A stretch of DNA of 64,000 bases from Clostridiales bacterium UBA3259 (GCA_002362625.1 DEUP01000001.1:3936-67935), one strand, 5' to 3'; shown: positions 9,291-18,591, counted from the first letter of the stretch. The notes: generated by a model not told the origin, from the letters alone. A program made the numbers and translations.

Positions 9291-11258
9291 ATGGATCAAT
9301 TCAAATTGGTTTCGGAATATAAGCCCTCCGGGGATCAGCCGGAGGCCATCGAGGGGCTGGTCAACGGCGTCAACTGGGGACTGCGGGAGCAGACCCTGCT
9401 GGGCGTTACCGGCTCCGGCAAGACCTTCACCATGGCCTCCGTGATTGAAAAGCTGAACCGGCCTACCCTGGTGCTGGCCCACAATAAGACCCTGGCGGCT
9501 CAGCTGTGCAGTGAGTTCCGGGAGTTCTTCCCCCACAACGCGGTGGAGTATTTTGTGTCCTACTACGACTACTACCAGCCGGAGGCCTATATTGCCCACA
9601 CGGACACCTATATTGAAAAGGATGCCTCCGTCAATGAGGAGATCGACCGGCTGCGCCACAGCGCCACTTCGGCACTGTTTGAGCGGCGGGATGTGATCGT
9701 GGTGTCCTCCGTCAGCTGCCTGTACGGTCTGGGCGACCCCATCGACTACAAGAGCATGGTGATTTCCCTGCGGGTGGGTCAGGAATACCCCCTGGACGAC
9801 GTGCTGCGTAAGCTCACGGAGATCCGCTATGAGCGAAACGACCTGGATTTCTCCCGAAACAAGTTCCGGCTTCGGGGTGACACCCTGGAAATCTATCCCG
9901 CCTACTGGACGGGGAAGGCCATCCGGGTGGAGTTCTTCGGGGACGAAGTGGACAGGATCAGCGAGATCAACGCCGTGTCCGGAATAGCGGAGCGGTTTGT
10001 GGATCACGTTGCCATCTATCCCGCCAGCCACTATGTGGCCTCCAAGGAGAAGCTCCACCGGGCCATGGTGGAGATTGAGAAGGAATGCGACCAGCAGGTG
10101 CGGTTCTTCCGGGATGAGGGTAAGCTCATCGAGGCCCAGCGCATTGCCCAGCGCACCAACTACGACCTGGAGATGCTGACGGAAATCGGCTTCTGCAACG
10201 GCATCGAGAACTATTCCCGGGTGATCCAGGGCAGAGCGCCGGGAACGCCGCCAACAACACTGCTTGACTATTTCCCCGACGATTTTCTCATGTTCATAGA
10301 TGAAAGCCATGTGACCCTGCCCCAGTGCCGGGCCATGTACGCCGGTGACCGGAGCCGGAAGGACGCCCTGGTGAACTATGGCTTCCGTCTGCCCTCGGCT
10401 TATGACAACCGCCCCCTGACCTTCCCGGAATTCGACCAGAAAATCAATCAGGTGATCTACGTCTCCGCCACCCCCGGGGAGTATGAGCAGACCCGTTCCG
10501 GGCAGACGGTGGAGCAGGTGATCCGGCCCACGGGCCTGCTGGATCCGGAGGTGGAGGTGCGGCCCATTGAAGGGCAGATTGACGACCTGATTGGGGAGAT
10601 CAACGCCCGCAGCGCCAAAAATGAACGGGTGCTGGTCACCACGTTGACCAAGAAAATGGCGGAGGATCTGACGGTGTACCTGCAAAAGGCGGGCATTAAG
10701 GTCCGCTATATGCACTCGGATATCGGGGCCATGGAGCGGATGGAGATCATCCGGGATCTGCGGATGGCGAAGTTTGACGTGCTGGTGGGCATCAACCTGC
10801 TGCGGGAGGGCCTGGACCTGCCGGAGGTGAGCCTGGTTGCCATCCTGGACGCGGACAAGGAGGGCTTCCTCCGCAGTGAAACCAGCCTGATTCAGACCAT
10901 CGGCCGGGCCGCGCGAAACGCGGAGGGCAAGGTGGTTATGTATGCCGATGTGGTGACACCCTCCATGCGGGCGGCTATGGACGAGACGGCTCGCCGCCGG
11001 GAAATCCAGGATGCCTTTAACAAGGCCCACGGCATTGTGCCGAAAACCATTATCAAATCCGTCCGGGATCTGATCGAGATTTCCTCGCCCACCGCGGAGC
11101 GGAAGGGCCGCACCGGTGTGAAGATGACCAAGGCAGAGAAGGAAAAGGAAATCGCCCGTCTGGAGAAGCAGATGAAGGAAGCGGCCAGGATGATGGAATA
11201 CGAGTACGCCGCCGTGCTCCGGGATCAGATTATCGAGCTGCGGGGGAATGGGACCTGA
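9291..11258 (+). CDS. uvrB: Excinuclease ABC subunit B
   Basis: UvrB is the helicase-like damage verifier of nucleotide excision repair. It has Walker [10 protein letters not shown], the beta-hairpin segment [11 protein letters not shown], the helicase motifs FIDESH and [21 protein letters not shown], and the C-terminal UVR domain ([16 protein letters not shown], about 615-655) that contacts UvrA and UvrC. Its 655 residues match the family. The start ATG is preceded by AAAGGAG. It lies 98 bases after radC and is probably co-transcribed with it; that gap holds nothing I can call. Confidence 0.98.
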   Translation: MDQFKLVSEYKPSGDQPEAIEGLVNGVNWGLREQTLLGVTGSGKTFTMASVIEKLNRPTLVLAHNKTLAAQLCSEFREFFPHNAVEYFVSYYDYYQPEAYIAHTDTYIEKDASVNEEIDRLRHSATSALFERRDVIVVSSVSCLYGLGDPIDYKSMVISLRVGQEYPLDDVLRKLTEIRYERNDLDFSRNKFRLRGDTLEIYPAYWTGKAIRVEFFGDEVDRISEINAVSGIAERFVDHVAIYPASHYVASKEKLHRAMVEIEKECDQQVRFFRDEGKLIEAQRIAQRTNYDLEMLTEIGFCNGIENYSRVIQGRAPGTPPTTLLDYFPDDFLMFIDESHVTLPQCRAMYAGDRSRKDALVNYGFRLPSAYDNRPLTFPEFDQKINQVIYVSATPGEYEQTRSGQTVEQVIRPTGLLDPEVEVRPIEGQIDDLIGEINARSAKNERVLVTTLTKKMAEDLTVYLQKAGIKVRYMHSDIGAMERMEIIRDLRMAKFDVLVGINLLREGLDLPEVSLVAILDADKEGFLRSETSLIQTIGRAARNAEGKVVMYADVVTPSMRAAMDETARRREIQDAFNKAHGIVPKTIIKSVRDLIEISSPTAERKGRTGVKMTKAEKEKEIARLEKQMKEAARMMEYEYAAVLRDQIIELRGNGT

Positions 11259-11282
11259 TTGCATGAGCCTCTGAAGTGCCGA

Positions 11283-11310
11283 TGTTCCCCATCTGACCGG
11301 ACGGGGAACA
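11283..11310 (+). terminator. Weak hairpin after uvrB
   Basis: An 8-bp inverted repeat TGTTCCCC / GGGGAACA with a 12-nt loop lies 25 bases after the uvrB stop. The following bases (CGTTTATGG) give only a short T run, so termination is probable but not certain. Confidence 0.45.
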
Positions 11311-11388
11311 CGTTTATGGCATTATCCGCCCCTTCAAAATAATGGAGATCGCATCCAGCTGTCGGTCATCCAAGTGCTTTAATACTCT

Positions 11389-11537
11389 TTCTTGATAAAA
11401 TTATATAATTTTATCAAGAAGACACCGCCTATAGGCGTTGTCGTTTCCATGATTTTCGGAATAGAAAATCACGGAAACCCGTCTCATTATGATCTTCATA
11501 TAGAAAACTTCAATTCTTGCGAATTAAAGTTTTCTAT
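11389..11537. repeat. Row of four large palindromes
   Basis: Three inverted repeats abut without spacing, and a fourth follows. P1 is a perfect 32-bp palindrome (11389-11420, half-site TTCTTGATAAAATTAT). P2 is 22 bp with one mismatch (11421-11442, half GACACCGCCTA). P3 has 15-bp arms and a 6-nt loop (11443-11478, arm GTTTCCATGATTTTC). P4 has 17-bp arms and a 4-nt loop (11500-11537). The single mismatches in P3 and P4 are A-C on the plus strand and become G-U pairs in a minus-strand RNA. That points to a structured 3' region of the XRE transcript, which ends at 11544, or a small RNA. Confidence 0.75.
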
Positions 11538-11543
11538 TGAATA

Positions 11544-11795
11544 TCAGTATAAATCCGTTAGAATCTCGTTTACTTTGGATGGGTTATGGGAATCCATATC
11601 AAAAAAGTCACGGGGCGTGATATTCAGGTAATCGCATATGTAAAGAAAGCCTGACAGAGACGGCATGGATTTTCCCGATTCGATGTTATTGATATAACCG
11701 GGGTTCTGCCCCATGGAAAGGCGCATGTCTCTTGCTGAAATACCTTTCTTTTCCCGCAGCTGAGCCAGCCGCAAAGAAAAATCCTTTTCATCCAT
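11544..11795 (-). CDS. Small XRE-family (Cro/CI-type) DNA-binding protein
   Basis: The 83-residue protein is essentially one helix-turn-helix domain: FSLRLAQLREKKGISARDMRLSMGQNPGYINNIESGKSMPSLSGFLYICDYLNITPRDFF. I use the ATG at 11795, where the domain starts; a 125-residue reading starts far upstream with low-complexity sequence. A GGCGGTGATGG segment just ahead may serve as ribosome site. It is flanked by the palindrome row downstream and by a 420-base stretch without genes upstream. Its targets are unknown. Confidence 0.8.
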   Translation of the reverse strand: MDEKDFSLRLAQLREKKGISARDMRLSMGQNPGYINNIESGKSMPSLSGFLYICDYLNITPRDFFDMDSHNPSKVNEILTDLY

Positions 11796-11971
11796 CCCAT
11801 CACCGCCTTTTGCATATTGTAACCCATAAGGTGTCGAAAAATGTGGTTTTCCAGATGCTAATGATGTGGATATATGGGCTTGTGGATGATGGCGCGGAGG
11901 AGGATAACGGTTTCCAGCCAATACGCAATCATTCGCAAAGAATGGGAAGCAGGATGAAGGACAATGAAAAG

Positions 11972-12001
11972 TCGGGGTCAGGCGAAGCCGTCTGACCCCG
12001 A
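11972..12001. other. Hairpin in the 420-base gap 11796-12215
   Basis: A 10-bp perfect stem TCGGGGTCAG / CTGACCCCGA with a 10-nt loop. The rest of the gap 11796-12215 shows no convincing gene. It holds one isolated TGTCGAA (11832-11838), which is expected by chance, and a promoter candidate for spoIIGA. Confidence 0.5.
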
Positions 12002-12159
12002 TATTTATGACAGAAAGAAATTCGATCGGGCTTTTTTCTCTGGGATTGCCTGGAAATGTGACCGGATGAAGCCGCCGTTGCCGGAATTTCAGCGCTCATG
12101 CCGCGGAATCGTTTCGGCTGCTGGCAGAACTTGCGGCTGTTCCCGGACTTGAAAATGAC

Positions 12160-12187
12160 TTGCTTCTCTCCCGGGCTGAGGTATACT
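12160..12187 (+). promoter_or_regulatory. Candidate spoIIGA-sigE promoter
   Basis: TTGCTT (12160-12165) and TATACT (12182-12187) with a 16-base spacer lie 28 bases before the spoIIGA start. The Bacillus spoIIG promoter is Spo0A-activated with unusual spacing. No perfect 0A box was found directly upstream here, so the assignment is tentative. Confidence 0.4.
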
Positions 12188-12215
12188 GGGGACAAATCAA
12201 ACAGGAGGTGAGCCG

Positions 12216-12980
12216 TTGACGGTTTATTTGGATCTGGTCATTGTTTTGAACTTTCTGGTGGATTTTCTGCTGCTTTTGGGAACCAACCGTTTGTCGGGAT
12301 ACAGCTGCGGGCCCGGACGCTGCGGATTGGCGGCGGCCTTTGGCGGGCTTTACGGCGGGGTGTGTATGCTCCCCAGATTCCGTTTTCTGGGAAATGCCTT
12401 CTGGCGGGTGGGCGCTTTGCTGGGAATCGCTGTATGCGCCTTCGGAACGGACAGGAGCGCCTGGCGGCGGTGCGGGATCTTCCTGCTGCTCAGCATGGCC
12501 TTGGGAGGTGTGGCGGTGTGTCTGGGACGCGGAAACGCGCCGGCCCTCGTCCTGGGAGCCGGCGGGCTGTGGCTGCTGTGCCGGGTGGGCTTCGGCGGCA
12601 AAATCGGAGGACAGGAATATGTGAATATGCTCTTATCCTTCCGGGGCAATACGGTGGGGCTCACCGGGCTGCGGGACTCGGGAAATACCCTGCGGGATCC
12701 CATCAGCGGCGGGGAGGTCTTCGTAATCGGCCCGGAGGCGGCGGAGAGGCTCACGGGACTGACCCGTTCTCAGCTGCGCGCGCCTTTGGAGACCCTGGCG
12801 GCACAGCCCATCCCCGGGCTTCGGCTGATCCCCTTTCATGCTGTGGGCGGCGGCGGAATGCTGCTGGGGCTTCGGCTGGATGACATTCGGATCAACGGAC
12901 ACAGGCAGTCGGCGGTGGTGGCGTTTTCCGGGGAGGCGATTGGACAGGGCGGGGGATATCAGGCGTTGGTGACTGCGTAA
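12216..12980 (+). CDS. spoIIGA: Sigma-E processing peptidase SpoIIGA
   Basis: SpoIIGA is the membrane-bound aspartic protease that cuts the pro-sequence from sigma-E in the mother cell after SpoIIR signalling. The N-terminal half has about five hydrophobic segments (residues 1-135). The C-terminal half carries the aspartyl active-site motif [11 protein letters not shown] (about 153-163). The start is a TTG at 12216 with a strong CAGGAGGTG ribosome site; a GTG inside that site runs into a stop. It is followed by sigE, as in other spore formers, and spoIIR is also in this window. The 254-residue length is slightly short for the family. Confidence 0.93.
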   Translation: MTVYLDLVIVLNFLVDFLLLLGTNRLSGYSCGPGRCGLAAAFGGLYGGVCMLPRFRFLGNAFWRVGALLGIAVCAFGTDRSAWRRCGIFLLLSMALGGVAVCLGRGNAPALVLGAGGLWLLCRVGFGGKIGGQEYVNMLLSFRGNTVGLTGLRDSGNTLRDPISGGEVFVIGPEAAERLTGLTRSQLRAPLETLAAQPIPGLRLIPFHAVGGGGMLLGLRLDDIRINGHRQSAVVAFSGEAIGQGGGYQALVTA

Positions 12981-13003
12981 TGATTTTGGAAAGGGAGGAT
13001 TTT

Positions 13004-13708
13004 ATGGGGCTGATTTCTTTTCTGCGCAAGCTGGGGCTGATCCGGGAGAATTGTATTTACTACATAGGAGGAAGCGATATCCTGCCGCCGCCGCTGAAGG
13101 GGGCGGAGGAGGCGGAGGCGCTGGAAGCCTTGGAGCGGGGTGAGGAGCAGGCAAAGCAGCGGCTGGTGGAGCATAACCTCCGTCTTGTGGTCTACATCGC
13201 CCGGCGCTTTGAAAATACCGGCATCAATCTGGAGGACCTGATTTCCATTGGCACCATTGGGCTGATTAAGGCCATTGGCACCTACCGCCTGGACAAGAAG
13301 ATCAAGCTGGCAACCTATGCCTCCCGGTGCATTGAAAACGAGATTCTCATGTATATCCGCAAAACCTCAAACCAGAAAACAGAGGTGTCTCTGGACGAGC
13401 CGATCAATATGGACTGCGACGGAAACGAATTGCTGCTTTCGGACATTTTGGGGACGGATGAGGACATGATCATGCGCCCTCTGGAGGATGACGCGGATCT
13501 GTGCGTGCTGCGGCAGGCTCTGGGAGAGCTGCCGGAACGGGAGCGGGAAATTGTGTTTATGCGCTTCGGCCTGGGCGGGGGTCAGGAGCTGACCCAGAAG
13601 GAGGTCGCCCAGAAAATGGGGATTTCCCAGTCTTATATCTCCCGTTTGGAAAAGCGGATCCTGCAGCGGCTGAAAAAAGAGTTTATCAGGCAAACAAGCT
13701 GTGCTTGA
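13004..13708 (+). CDS. sigE: RNA polymerase sporulation sigma factor SigE
   Basis: This mother-cell sigma factor has region 2 ([34 protein letters not shown]), core-binding and -10 helices, and a region 4 helix-turn-helix near the end ([23 protein letters not shown]). The N-terminus has the pro-peptide style seen before [13 protein letters not shown], the region where SpoIIGA cuts. I choose the ATG at 13004 behind GGAAAGGGAGGA; the ATG at 12980 overlaps the spoIIGA stop and has no ribosome site. The protein has 234 residues. It forms an operon with spoIIGA. Confidence 0.95.
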   Translation: MGLISFLRKLGLIRENCIYYIGGSDILPPPLKGAEEAEALEALERGEEQAKQRLVEHNLRLVVYIARRFENTGINLEDLISIGTIGLIKAIGTYRLDKKIKLATYASRCIENEILMYIRKTSNQKTEVSLDEPINMDCDGNELLLSDILGTDEDMIMRPLEDDADLCVLRQALGELPEREREIVFMRFGLGGGQELTQKEVAQKMGISQSYISRLEKRILQRLKKEFIRQTSCA

Positions 13709-13733
13709 TTTCTGGGTTTCGGTATGCTATAAT
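13705..13733 (+). promoter_or_regulatory. Promoter of rex
   Basis: TTGATT (13705-13710) and TATAAT (13728-13733) are 17 bases apart, straddling the end of sigE. Two ATCGATAT copies follow in direct repeat (13732-13739 and 13748-13755) and could bind a regulator. A canonical Rex operator (TTGTTAA-N4-TTAACAA) was not seen. Confidence 0.65.
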
Positions 13734-13790
13734 CGATATTATATTTTATCGATATAAAAAATACGCATTCTGCGAGGTTTTGTAACAAAT

Positions 13791-14447
13791 ATGGAGAGAA
13801 AGCAAATTTCAAAGGCGGTTCTGAAACGTCTGCCAGGGTACCTGGCGTATCTGAAATCCATGCCGGAAGACGCGCCTCCCAATATTTCCGCCACGGCCCT
13901 GGCCACAGCCCTGGGCATGGGAGATGTGCAGGTTCGTAAGGATCTGGCTATGGTTTCCGACGGAGGCCGTCCGAAAATCGGCTATCAGAGGGAAGCGCTG
14001 ATTTACGACATTGAGCAGTTCCTGGGCTATGACAACACCACCGACGCGGTGCTCATTGGCGCGGGAAAGCTGGGACAGGCGCTGATGGCCTACAAGGGCT
14101 TTGACGAATACGGGCTGAACATTCTGGCGGCCTTTGATCTGTGCCCCAAGAGCAGGAAATCGGAGGAGGGAAAGCCTATCTATCCCATTGCCAGGCTCAC
14201 CGACTTCTGTCACACCAACAAGGTGCTGATGGGAATTATCACCGTTCCCGCCGAATCGGCCCAGAAGGTTGCCAATCAGCTGATCGACTGCGGCATCAAG
14301 GCTATTTGGAACTTCGCGCCTACGCATTTGGACGTGCCCGGGGGCATTCTGGTGCAGAACGAGAATATGGCCACGTCTCTCGCTGTCCTGTCCGTACATT
14401 TGCAGGCCCAGATCAAGGAAGAAAAGGAAAAGGAAGGGAAAAAGTAA
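13791..14447 (+). CDS. rex: Redox-sensing repressor Rex
   Basis: Rex senses the NADH/NAD+ ratio and represses fermentation genes when NADH is low. The 218-residue protein has an N-terminal winged helix (about 1-78, with ISATALATALGMGDVQVRKDLAMVS and the RPKIGY turn) and a Rossmann domain starting with VLIGAGKLGQAL. A C-terminal helix (ATSLAVLSVHLQAQI) makes the domain-swapped dimer. The ribosome site before the ATG is weak (GAGG about 17 bases away). It has its own promoter and terminator. Confidence 0.96.
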   Translation: MERKQISKAVLKRLPGYLAYLKSMPEDAPPNISATALATALGMGDVQVRKDLAMVSDGGRPKIGYQREALIYDIEQFLGYDNTTDAVLIGAGKLGQALMAYKGFDEYGLNILAAFDLCPKSRKSEEGKPIYPIARLTDFCHTNKVLMGIITVPAESAQKVANQLIDCGIKAIWNFAPTHLDVPGGILVQNENMATSLAVLSVHLQAQIKEEKEKEGKK

Positions 14448-14475
14448 AAACGGTCTGCCTTGGCAGACCGTTTTT
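14446..14475 (+). terminator. Rho-independent terminator after rex
   Basis: AAAAACGGTCTGCC / GGCAGACCGTTTTT forms a strong stem, with a T-run overlapping the 3' arm. It begins at the rex stop and is nearly symmetric, so it can also serve the convergent gene ending at 14480. Confidence 0.9.
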
Positions 14476-14479
14476 ATGC

Positions 14480-15187
14480 TTACAGGTATGTGCTTTTTTG
14501 TGCGGAAATCTGCCGGTAGAAGGCGGTATACGCGGCGTTTTTATACGGATTTAAGAAAAGGTAGCCCAGGTTCATGGTCAGGGCGCAGAGAATTGCCCAG
14601 CCGATGAAGGTTAGATCCAGAACAAACAGCTCCAGCTTATGACCGTCCATCATTTCCCTGGAGCGGGTGATGGCCTCGGAGGCGGACAGCTCTGGGTGAT
14701 CTGTCATGATAAATGGGGTCATGGCATAGCTGAAGGCTTTGATAATGCCGGGGACGATCAGAAGCAGCATCCACAGGAAGACGTAGAGGCTTCTCAGAAA
14801 ATGCTGAGTGAAGCCCTGGCCAAAGCGGTAAAACTGGGAGAAAAGATCGCGAAAGGCAATTTCCTTTCCGTCGTGCTGCTTCAGAAGAAAATGAGCATAT
14901 CCAAGCTCAAGGGTACCGCGGATGAGAAAGATGACCAGACCAATCAGACTTGCACCAATGGAGATGCCCAGAACATGGAGCAGCACCTGGGGATTCGCAT
15001 TGTAGAGAAGCTGGGAGGCATCCTCGTACTTCCTGGTAATTTCCGGCAGGAAGGAGCCTCCTGTAATCAGACCGCCCAGCAGACAGGCGACCGCAGCAAC
15101 GCCGATGGAGATACCCCACTTCCCGGCGAGCTTCTCCCGGGCCGTGGCACGGATGCCCTTAAAGTCCATAACGTTTTCATTTTCCAT
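14480..15187 (-). CDS. DUF975-family integral membrane protein
   Basis: The 235-residue protein looks like the DUF975 family of Firmicutes membrane proteins. It has a short charged N-terminus (KGIRATAREKLAGKWG) and about five hydrophobic segments, including IGVAAVACLLGGLITGG, LIGLVIFLIRG, FLWMLLLIVPGIIKAFSYAMTPF and a late LEL..GWAILCALTMNLGYLF. The family segment around the proline-glycine turn and ASEAITRSREMMDGHK is present. No enzymatic function is established. The ATG at 15187 follows a perfect GGAGG. It converges on rex. Confidence 0.75.
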   Translation of the reverse strand: MENENVMDFKGIRATAREKLAGKWGISIGVAAVACLLGGLITGGSFLPEITRKYEDASQLLYNANPQVLLHVLGISIGASLIGLVIFLIRGTLELGYAHFLLKQHDGKEIAFRDLFSQFYRFGQGFTQHFLRSLYVFLWMLLLIVPGIIKAFSYAMTPFIMTDHPELSASEAITRSREMMDGHKLELFVLDLTFIGWAILCALTMNLGYLFLNPYKNAAYTAFYRQISAQKSTYL

Positions 15188-15245
15188 TTTTCTGCCTCCT
15201 TTCAAGTATACTTTATTATAACTACTTTATGAGAGAAAAGCAAGA

Positions 15246-15282
15246 AAAATGATCCTGCTCTTTTTCAGGGCAGGATCATTTT
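15246..15282 (-). terminator. Terminator of glnS
   Basis: A 13-bp perfect stem AAAATGATCCTGC / GCAGGATCATTTT with an 11-nt loop sits 11 bases after the glnS stop, with TTTTTC following on the minus strand. Confidence 0.85.
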
Positions 15283-15293
15283 ATGAACGTTCC

Positions 15294-16973
15294 TTATTTC
15301 GCGGGCTTGAAGGAATCCTTCAGGCTGACGGACCGGTTGAAGACCAGATGGCCGGGGGCGCAGTCCTTGCTGTCGGGGCAGAAGTAGCCCAGACGCATGA
15401 ACTGATAGGAGGCAGGAGCCTTGGCGTCTGCAAGACTGGCTTCCACCTTGCAGCCGGTGAGCACTTCCAGAGAATTGGGGCTCATGCAGCTAAGGAAGTC
15501 CTTTCCGGCAGCGTCGGGATCCGGGTCGTCAAAGAGGTTATCGTACTGGCGAACTTCCGCGTCACAGCAGTTTTCCGCATCCACCCAGTGAATGGTAGCG
15601 CCCTTGACCTTTCGGCCATCGGCGGGATTGCCGCCCCGGGACTCCGGATCATAGGTGGCAAGGACCTCGGTGACATTGCCGTTTTCATCGGTGACACAGC
15701 CGGTGCAGGTAATGAGGTAAGCGCCCTTCAGACGGCATTCGGGGCCGTTGGGGGTCAGCCGCTTATACTTGGGAATAGGCTCCTTCATAAAGTCGTCAGC
15801 CTCAATCCAGATTTCCCGGGAGAAGGTGACCTGCCGGGTGCCGGCGGCGGGATCGTTGGGGTTATTCTCCACTTCGAAGACTTCGCTCTGACCCTCGGGG
15901 TAGTTGGTGATGGTCAGCTTCACAGGCTTCAGAACCGCCATGACCCGCTGAGCGGTCTCGTTTAAGTCCTCCCGGAGGCAGTGCTCCAGGAAGGCGTACT
16001 CGATGGTGTTGGGGCTCTTGGCCACGCCCACCCGGTCACAGAAGTTGCGGATGGCGGCGGGGGTATAGCCACGGCGGCGGAGGCCGCACAGGGTGGGCAT
16101 CCGGGGATCGTCCCAGCCGGAGACGTAGCCGTTTTCCACCAGGGCACGGAGCTTCCGCTTACTCAGAACGGTATGGTCGATGCCCAGCCGGGCGAACTCG
16201 ATCTGACGGGGATGATGGGGCACGGACACGTTTTCCACCACCCAGTTGTACAGGGGACGGTGGTTCTCAAATTCCAGGGAGCACAGGGAGTGGGTGATGC
16301 CCTCCAAAGCGTCCTGAATGGGGTGGGCAAAGTCGTACATGGGGTAGATGCACCACTTGTCCCCCTGACGGTGATGGTGCATATGCCGGATCCGGTAGAT
16401 CACCGGGTCACGCATGTTGAAGTTGCCGGAGGCCAGATCGATCTTAGCCCGGAGGGTATACCTGTTGTCCTCGAACTCCCCGGCCCGCATCCGGGCGAAC
16501 AGGTCAAGGCTTTCCTCAATGGGCCGATCCCGCCAGGGAGACTTGGCAGGGGTGTTCAGGTCGCCCCGATACGCCTTGAATTCCTCGGGGGTCAGCTCGC
16601 AGACGTAGGCCAGGCCCTTCTTAATCAGCTCCACGGCGTACTCGTAGTCCTTCTCAAAGTAGTCGGAGCCATAGAAGAACCGGTCGCCCCAGTCGAAGCC
16701 CAGCCAGTGGATATCCTCCTGAATGGCTTCCACGAACTCCACGTCCTCCTTGGTGGGGTTGGTGTCGTCCATGCGAAGATTGCACAGGCCGCCGTACTTT
16801 TCGGCGGTGCCGAAGTCGATGATCAGGGCCTTGCAGTGGCCGATGTGCAGATACCCGTTGGGTTCCGGCGGGAACCGGGTGTGAACGGTCTGACCGGCGT
16901 AGCGTCCGCCCTCGGCGATGTCTTCATCGATAAAGGCGTGGATGAAGTTTTTGCTTTCGGTAATCTCAGCCAT
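15294..16973 (-). CDS. glnS: Glutaminyl-tRNA synthetase
   Basis: This class I synthetase charges tRNA-Gln directly. The 559-residue protein has the HIGH motif in PPEPNGYLHIGHCKA, a KMSKS-like loop (VLSKRKL), the GlnRS-type MDDTNP and the C-terminal anticodon-binding beta-barrels. GlnRS rather than GluRS is supported by the length, the PEPNGYLHIGH form and the C-terminal FNRSVSLKDS ending. Most Firmicutes lack GlnRS and use Glu-tRNA-Gln amidation, so this gene probably entered the lineage by transfer. Its promoter is strong and it stands alone. Confidence 0.95.
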   Translation of the reverse strand: MAEITESKNFIHAFIDEDIAEGGRYAGQTVHTRFPPEPNGYLHIGHCKALIIDFGTAEKYGGLCNLRMDDTNPTKEDVEFVEAIQEDIHWLGFDWGDRFFYGSDYFEKDYEYAVELIKKGLAYVCELTPEEFKAYRGDLNTPAKSPWRDRPIEESLDLFARMRAGEFEDNRYTLRAKIDLASGNFNMRDPVIYRIRHMHHHRQGDKWCIYPMYDFAHPIQDALEGITHSLCSLEFENHRPLYNWVVENVSVPHHPRQIEFARLGIDHTVLSKRKLRALVENGYVSGWDDPRMPTLCGLRRRGYTPAAIRNFCDRVGVAKSPNTIEYAFLEHCLREDLNETAQRVMAVLKPVKLTITNYPEGQSEVFEVENNPNDPAAGTRQVTFSREIWIEADDFMKEPIPKYKRLTPNGPECRLKGAYLITCTGCVTDENGNVTEVLATYDPESRGGNPADGRKVKGATIHWVDAENCCDAEVRQYDNLFDDPDPDAAGKDFLSCMSPNSLEVLTGCKVEASLADAKAPASYQFMRLGYFCPDSKDCAPGHLVFNRSVSLKDSFKPAK

Positions 16974-17018
16974 AGATATACTTCCTCTCTTCTGTCACAG
17001 TTTTCCTAAGTTTAGGTC

Positions 17019-17047
17019 ATTATAAACCATTCCAGGCGGTTTTGCAA
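17019..17047 (-). promoter_or_regulatory. glnS promoter
   Basis: On the minus strand TTGCAA (17042-17047), 17 bases, then a perfect TATAAT (17019-17024), about 46 bases before the ATG. Confidence 0.75.
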
Positions 17048-17161
17048 CAGAAAAACCAGCCAGAATCGGAATCCGGACGGGTTTCTTCTGTGTGAAAAAT
17101 GCACGAAGCCGGAAAGATTGTGAAAAAACAGAAAACATTTTAAGAAATCTTAAAATTATGG

Positions 17162-17190
17162 TTGTCAATTGACGCAACTTATATTAAAAT
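17162..17190 (+). promoter_or_regulatory. Promoter of the pyrH-polC block
   Basis: TTGTCA (17162-17167) and TAAAAT (17185-17190) are exactly 17 bases apart, 30 bases before the pyrH ATG. No later gene of the block up to polC has as clear a promoter, so a long transcript is likely. Confidence 0.65.
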
Positions 17191-17219
17191 AAGTAAGGAT
17201 AAATAAAGGAGTGAGAGAA

Positions 17220-17948
17220 ATGAACGAGATCAGATACAAGCGTATCCTGCTGAAGCTCAGCGGTGAGGCTTTGGGTGAGAATATTCCCGGAAACGGGGCT
17301 ATGGGTCTGGACTTCCGGAAGATCCATGAAGTGTGCGGCGTGATCCGGCAGTGCCACGATCTGGGCGTGCAGATTGGCCTGGTCATTGGCGGCGGCAATT
17401 TCTGGCGGGGCGTGAAGAACGGCAGCGGCAAGCTGCAGCGCTCCCACGGCGATGCCATGGGGATGCTGGCCACGGTGATGAACGCCATCGCGGTGGCGGA
17501 TGTGCTGGAGCAGCACGGTATGGACGCCAGAGTGCTCAGTGCCGTGGAGATGAACAAGTTCACCGAGTACTTTACCCGGGATCGGGCTGACCGTTACTTA
17601 AATGAGGGCAAGGTGGTGATCTTCGCCGCCGGTACGGGCAACCCTTATTTTTCCACGGACACCGGCGCTGTGCTCCGGGGCGTGGAAATCGAGGCGGACG
17701 CCATCCTGATGGCCAAGAACATCGACGCCATCTATTCCGCCGATCCCCACAAGGATCCGACTGCTGTCCGCTACAGCAGGCTCACCTACGACAAGGTGCT
17801 GGCAGACCATTTAAAGGCAACGGATTCCACGGCCATGACCCTGGCTATGGACAACAATATGCCCATGGTGTGCTTTGCCCTGAACCCGCCTGAGAATATC
17901 ATCCGCGTGGTACGCGGCGAAGAAATCGGTACGACCGTAACAATCTAA
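17220..17948 (+). CDS. pyrH: UMP kinase
   Basis: This hexameric amino-acid-kinase-fold enzyme phosphorylates UMP. Key segments are KLSGEALG (ATP loop), GLVIGGGNFWRG, the UMP-binding ATVMNAIAVADVL, and AAGTGNPYFSTDT. The 242-residue length is typical. I prefer the ATG at 17220, nine bases after GGAG, over a GTG at 17211 that lies in the ribosome site. It is followed 13 bases on by frr, the classical pyrH-frr pair. Confidence 0.97.
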   Translation: MNEIRYKRILLKLSGEALGENIPGNGAMGLDFRKIHEVCGVIRQCHDLGVQIGLVIGGGNFWRGVKNGSGKLQRSHGDAMGMLATVMNAIAVADVLEQHGMDARVLSAVEMNKFTEYFTRDRADRYLNEGKVVIFAAGTGNPYFSTDTGAVLRGVEIEADAILMAKNIDAIYSADPHKDPTAVRYSRLTYDKVLADHLKATDSTAMTLAMDNNMPMVCFALNPPENIIRVVRGEEIGTTVTI

Positions 17949-17961
17949 GGAGGAGAAAACA

Positions 17962-18516
17962 ATGGCTGTTAATTTTAAGGAATATGAGAAGAGAATGGGC
18001 AAGGCCCTGGATCATCTGGATGAGGAGTTCGGCGCCGTCCGTGCCGGCCGTGCCAACGCCAAGGTTCTGGATCGGATCACCGTGGAATACTACGGCAGTG
18101 AGACGCCCCTGAACGGCGTTGCCACCATTTCCACCCCTGACGCCCGCACCCTGGTGGTGCAGCCCTGGGATACCAAGCTCTTAAAGGACATTCAGAAGGC
18201 CATTCAGGTCTCTGATCTGGGCATCAACCCCCAGAATGACGGCCGGGTCATTCGCCTGGTGTTCCCCCAGCTGACGGAGGAGCGTCGTAAGGATCTGGTC
18301 AAGCAGGTGAGAAAGCTCTCGGAGGAAGCCAAGGTCGCCATGCGGAACATCCGCCGGGACGGCATGGACTATGTGAAGAAGCTGAAGAAGAACAGCGAGA
18401 TCACCGAGGACGACCAGAAGAAGGCGGAGAAGGATCTTCAGGAGCTGCTGGACAAGATGATCAAGAAGGCCGACGCCGCCCTTGCCGCCAAGGAAAAGGA
18501 ACTGATGAGTCTTTAA
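17962..18516 (+). CDS. frr: Ribosome recycling factor
   Basis: RRF splits post-termination ribosomes with EF-G. The 184-residue protein shows the family segments VRAGRANAKVLDRI, YYGSETPLN, IQVSDLGINPQNDG, RLVFPQLTEERRKDLVKQVRK and a Lys/Glu-rich C-terminal helix (EITEDDQKKAEKDLQELLDKMIKK). The ribosome site AAGGAGG precedes the ATG. It sits in the pyrH-frr-uppS-cdsA order. Confidence 0.98.
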   Translation: MAVNFKEYEKRMGKALDHLDEEFGAVRAGRANAKVLDRITVEYYGSETPLNGVATISTPDARTLVVQPWDTKLLKDIQKAIQVSDLGINPQNDGRVIRLVFPQLTEERRKDLVKQVRKLSEEAKVAMRNIRRDGMDYVKKLKKNSEITEDDQKKAEKDLQELLDKMIKKADAALAAKEKELMSL

Positions 18517-18528
18517 GATGCCAAAAAG

Positions 18529-18548
18529 GGGAGGGGCTTGCCCCTCCC
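18529..18548 (+). other. Short GC-rich hairpin between frr and uppS
   Basis: GGGAGGGGC / GCCCCTCCC forms a tight stem without a T-tract. It probably tunes readthrough or mRNA stability between frr and uppS rather than ending transcription. Confidence 0.5.
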
Positions 18549-18591
18549 TAAAGCTGAAAAATGAAAAAGTATGCATGGAAAGAGGTGCCCT

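Noticed and set aside
11392..11631. 79-codon plus-strand frame over the palindrome row
   Set aside because: It runs through palindromes and into the opposite strand of the XRE gene, has no ribosome site and no recognisable motif.
11832..11838. Single TGTCGAA near the XRE gene (and another at 47458-47464)
   Set aside because: Isolated 7-mers of this kind are expected several times in 64 kb. Only the four-fold array at 8389-8425 is beyond chance.
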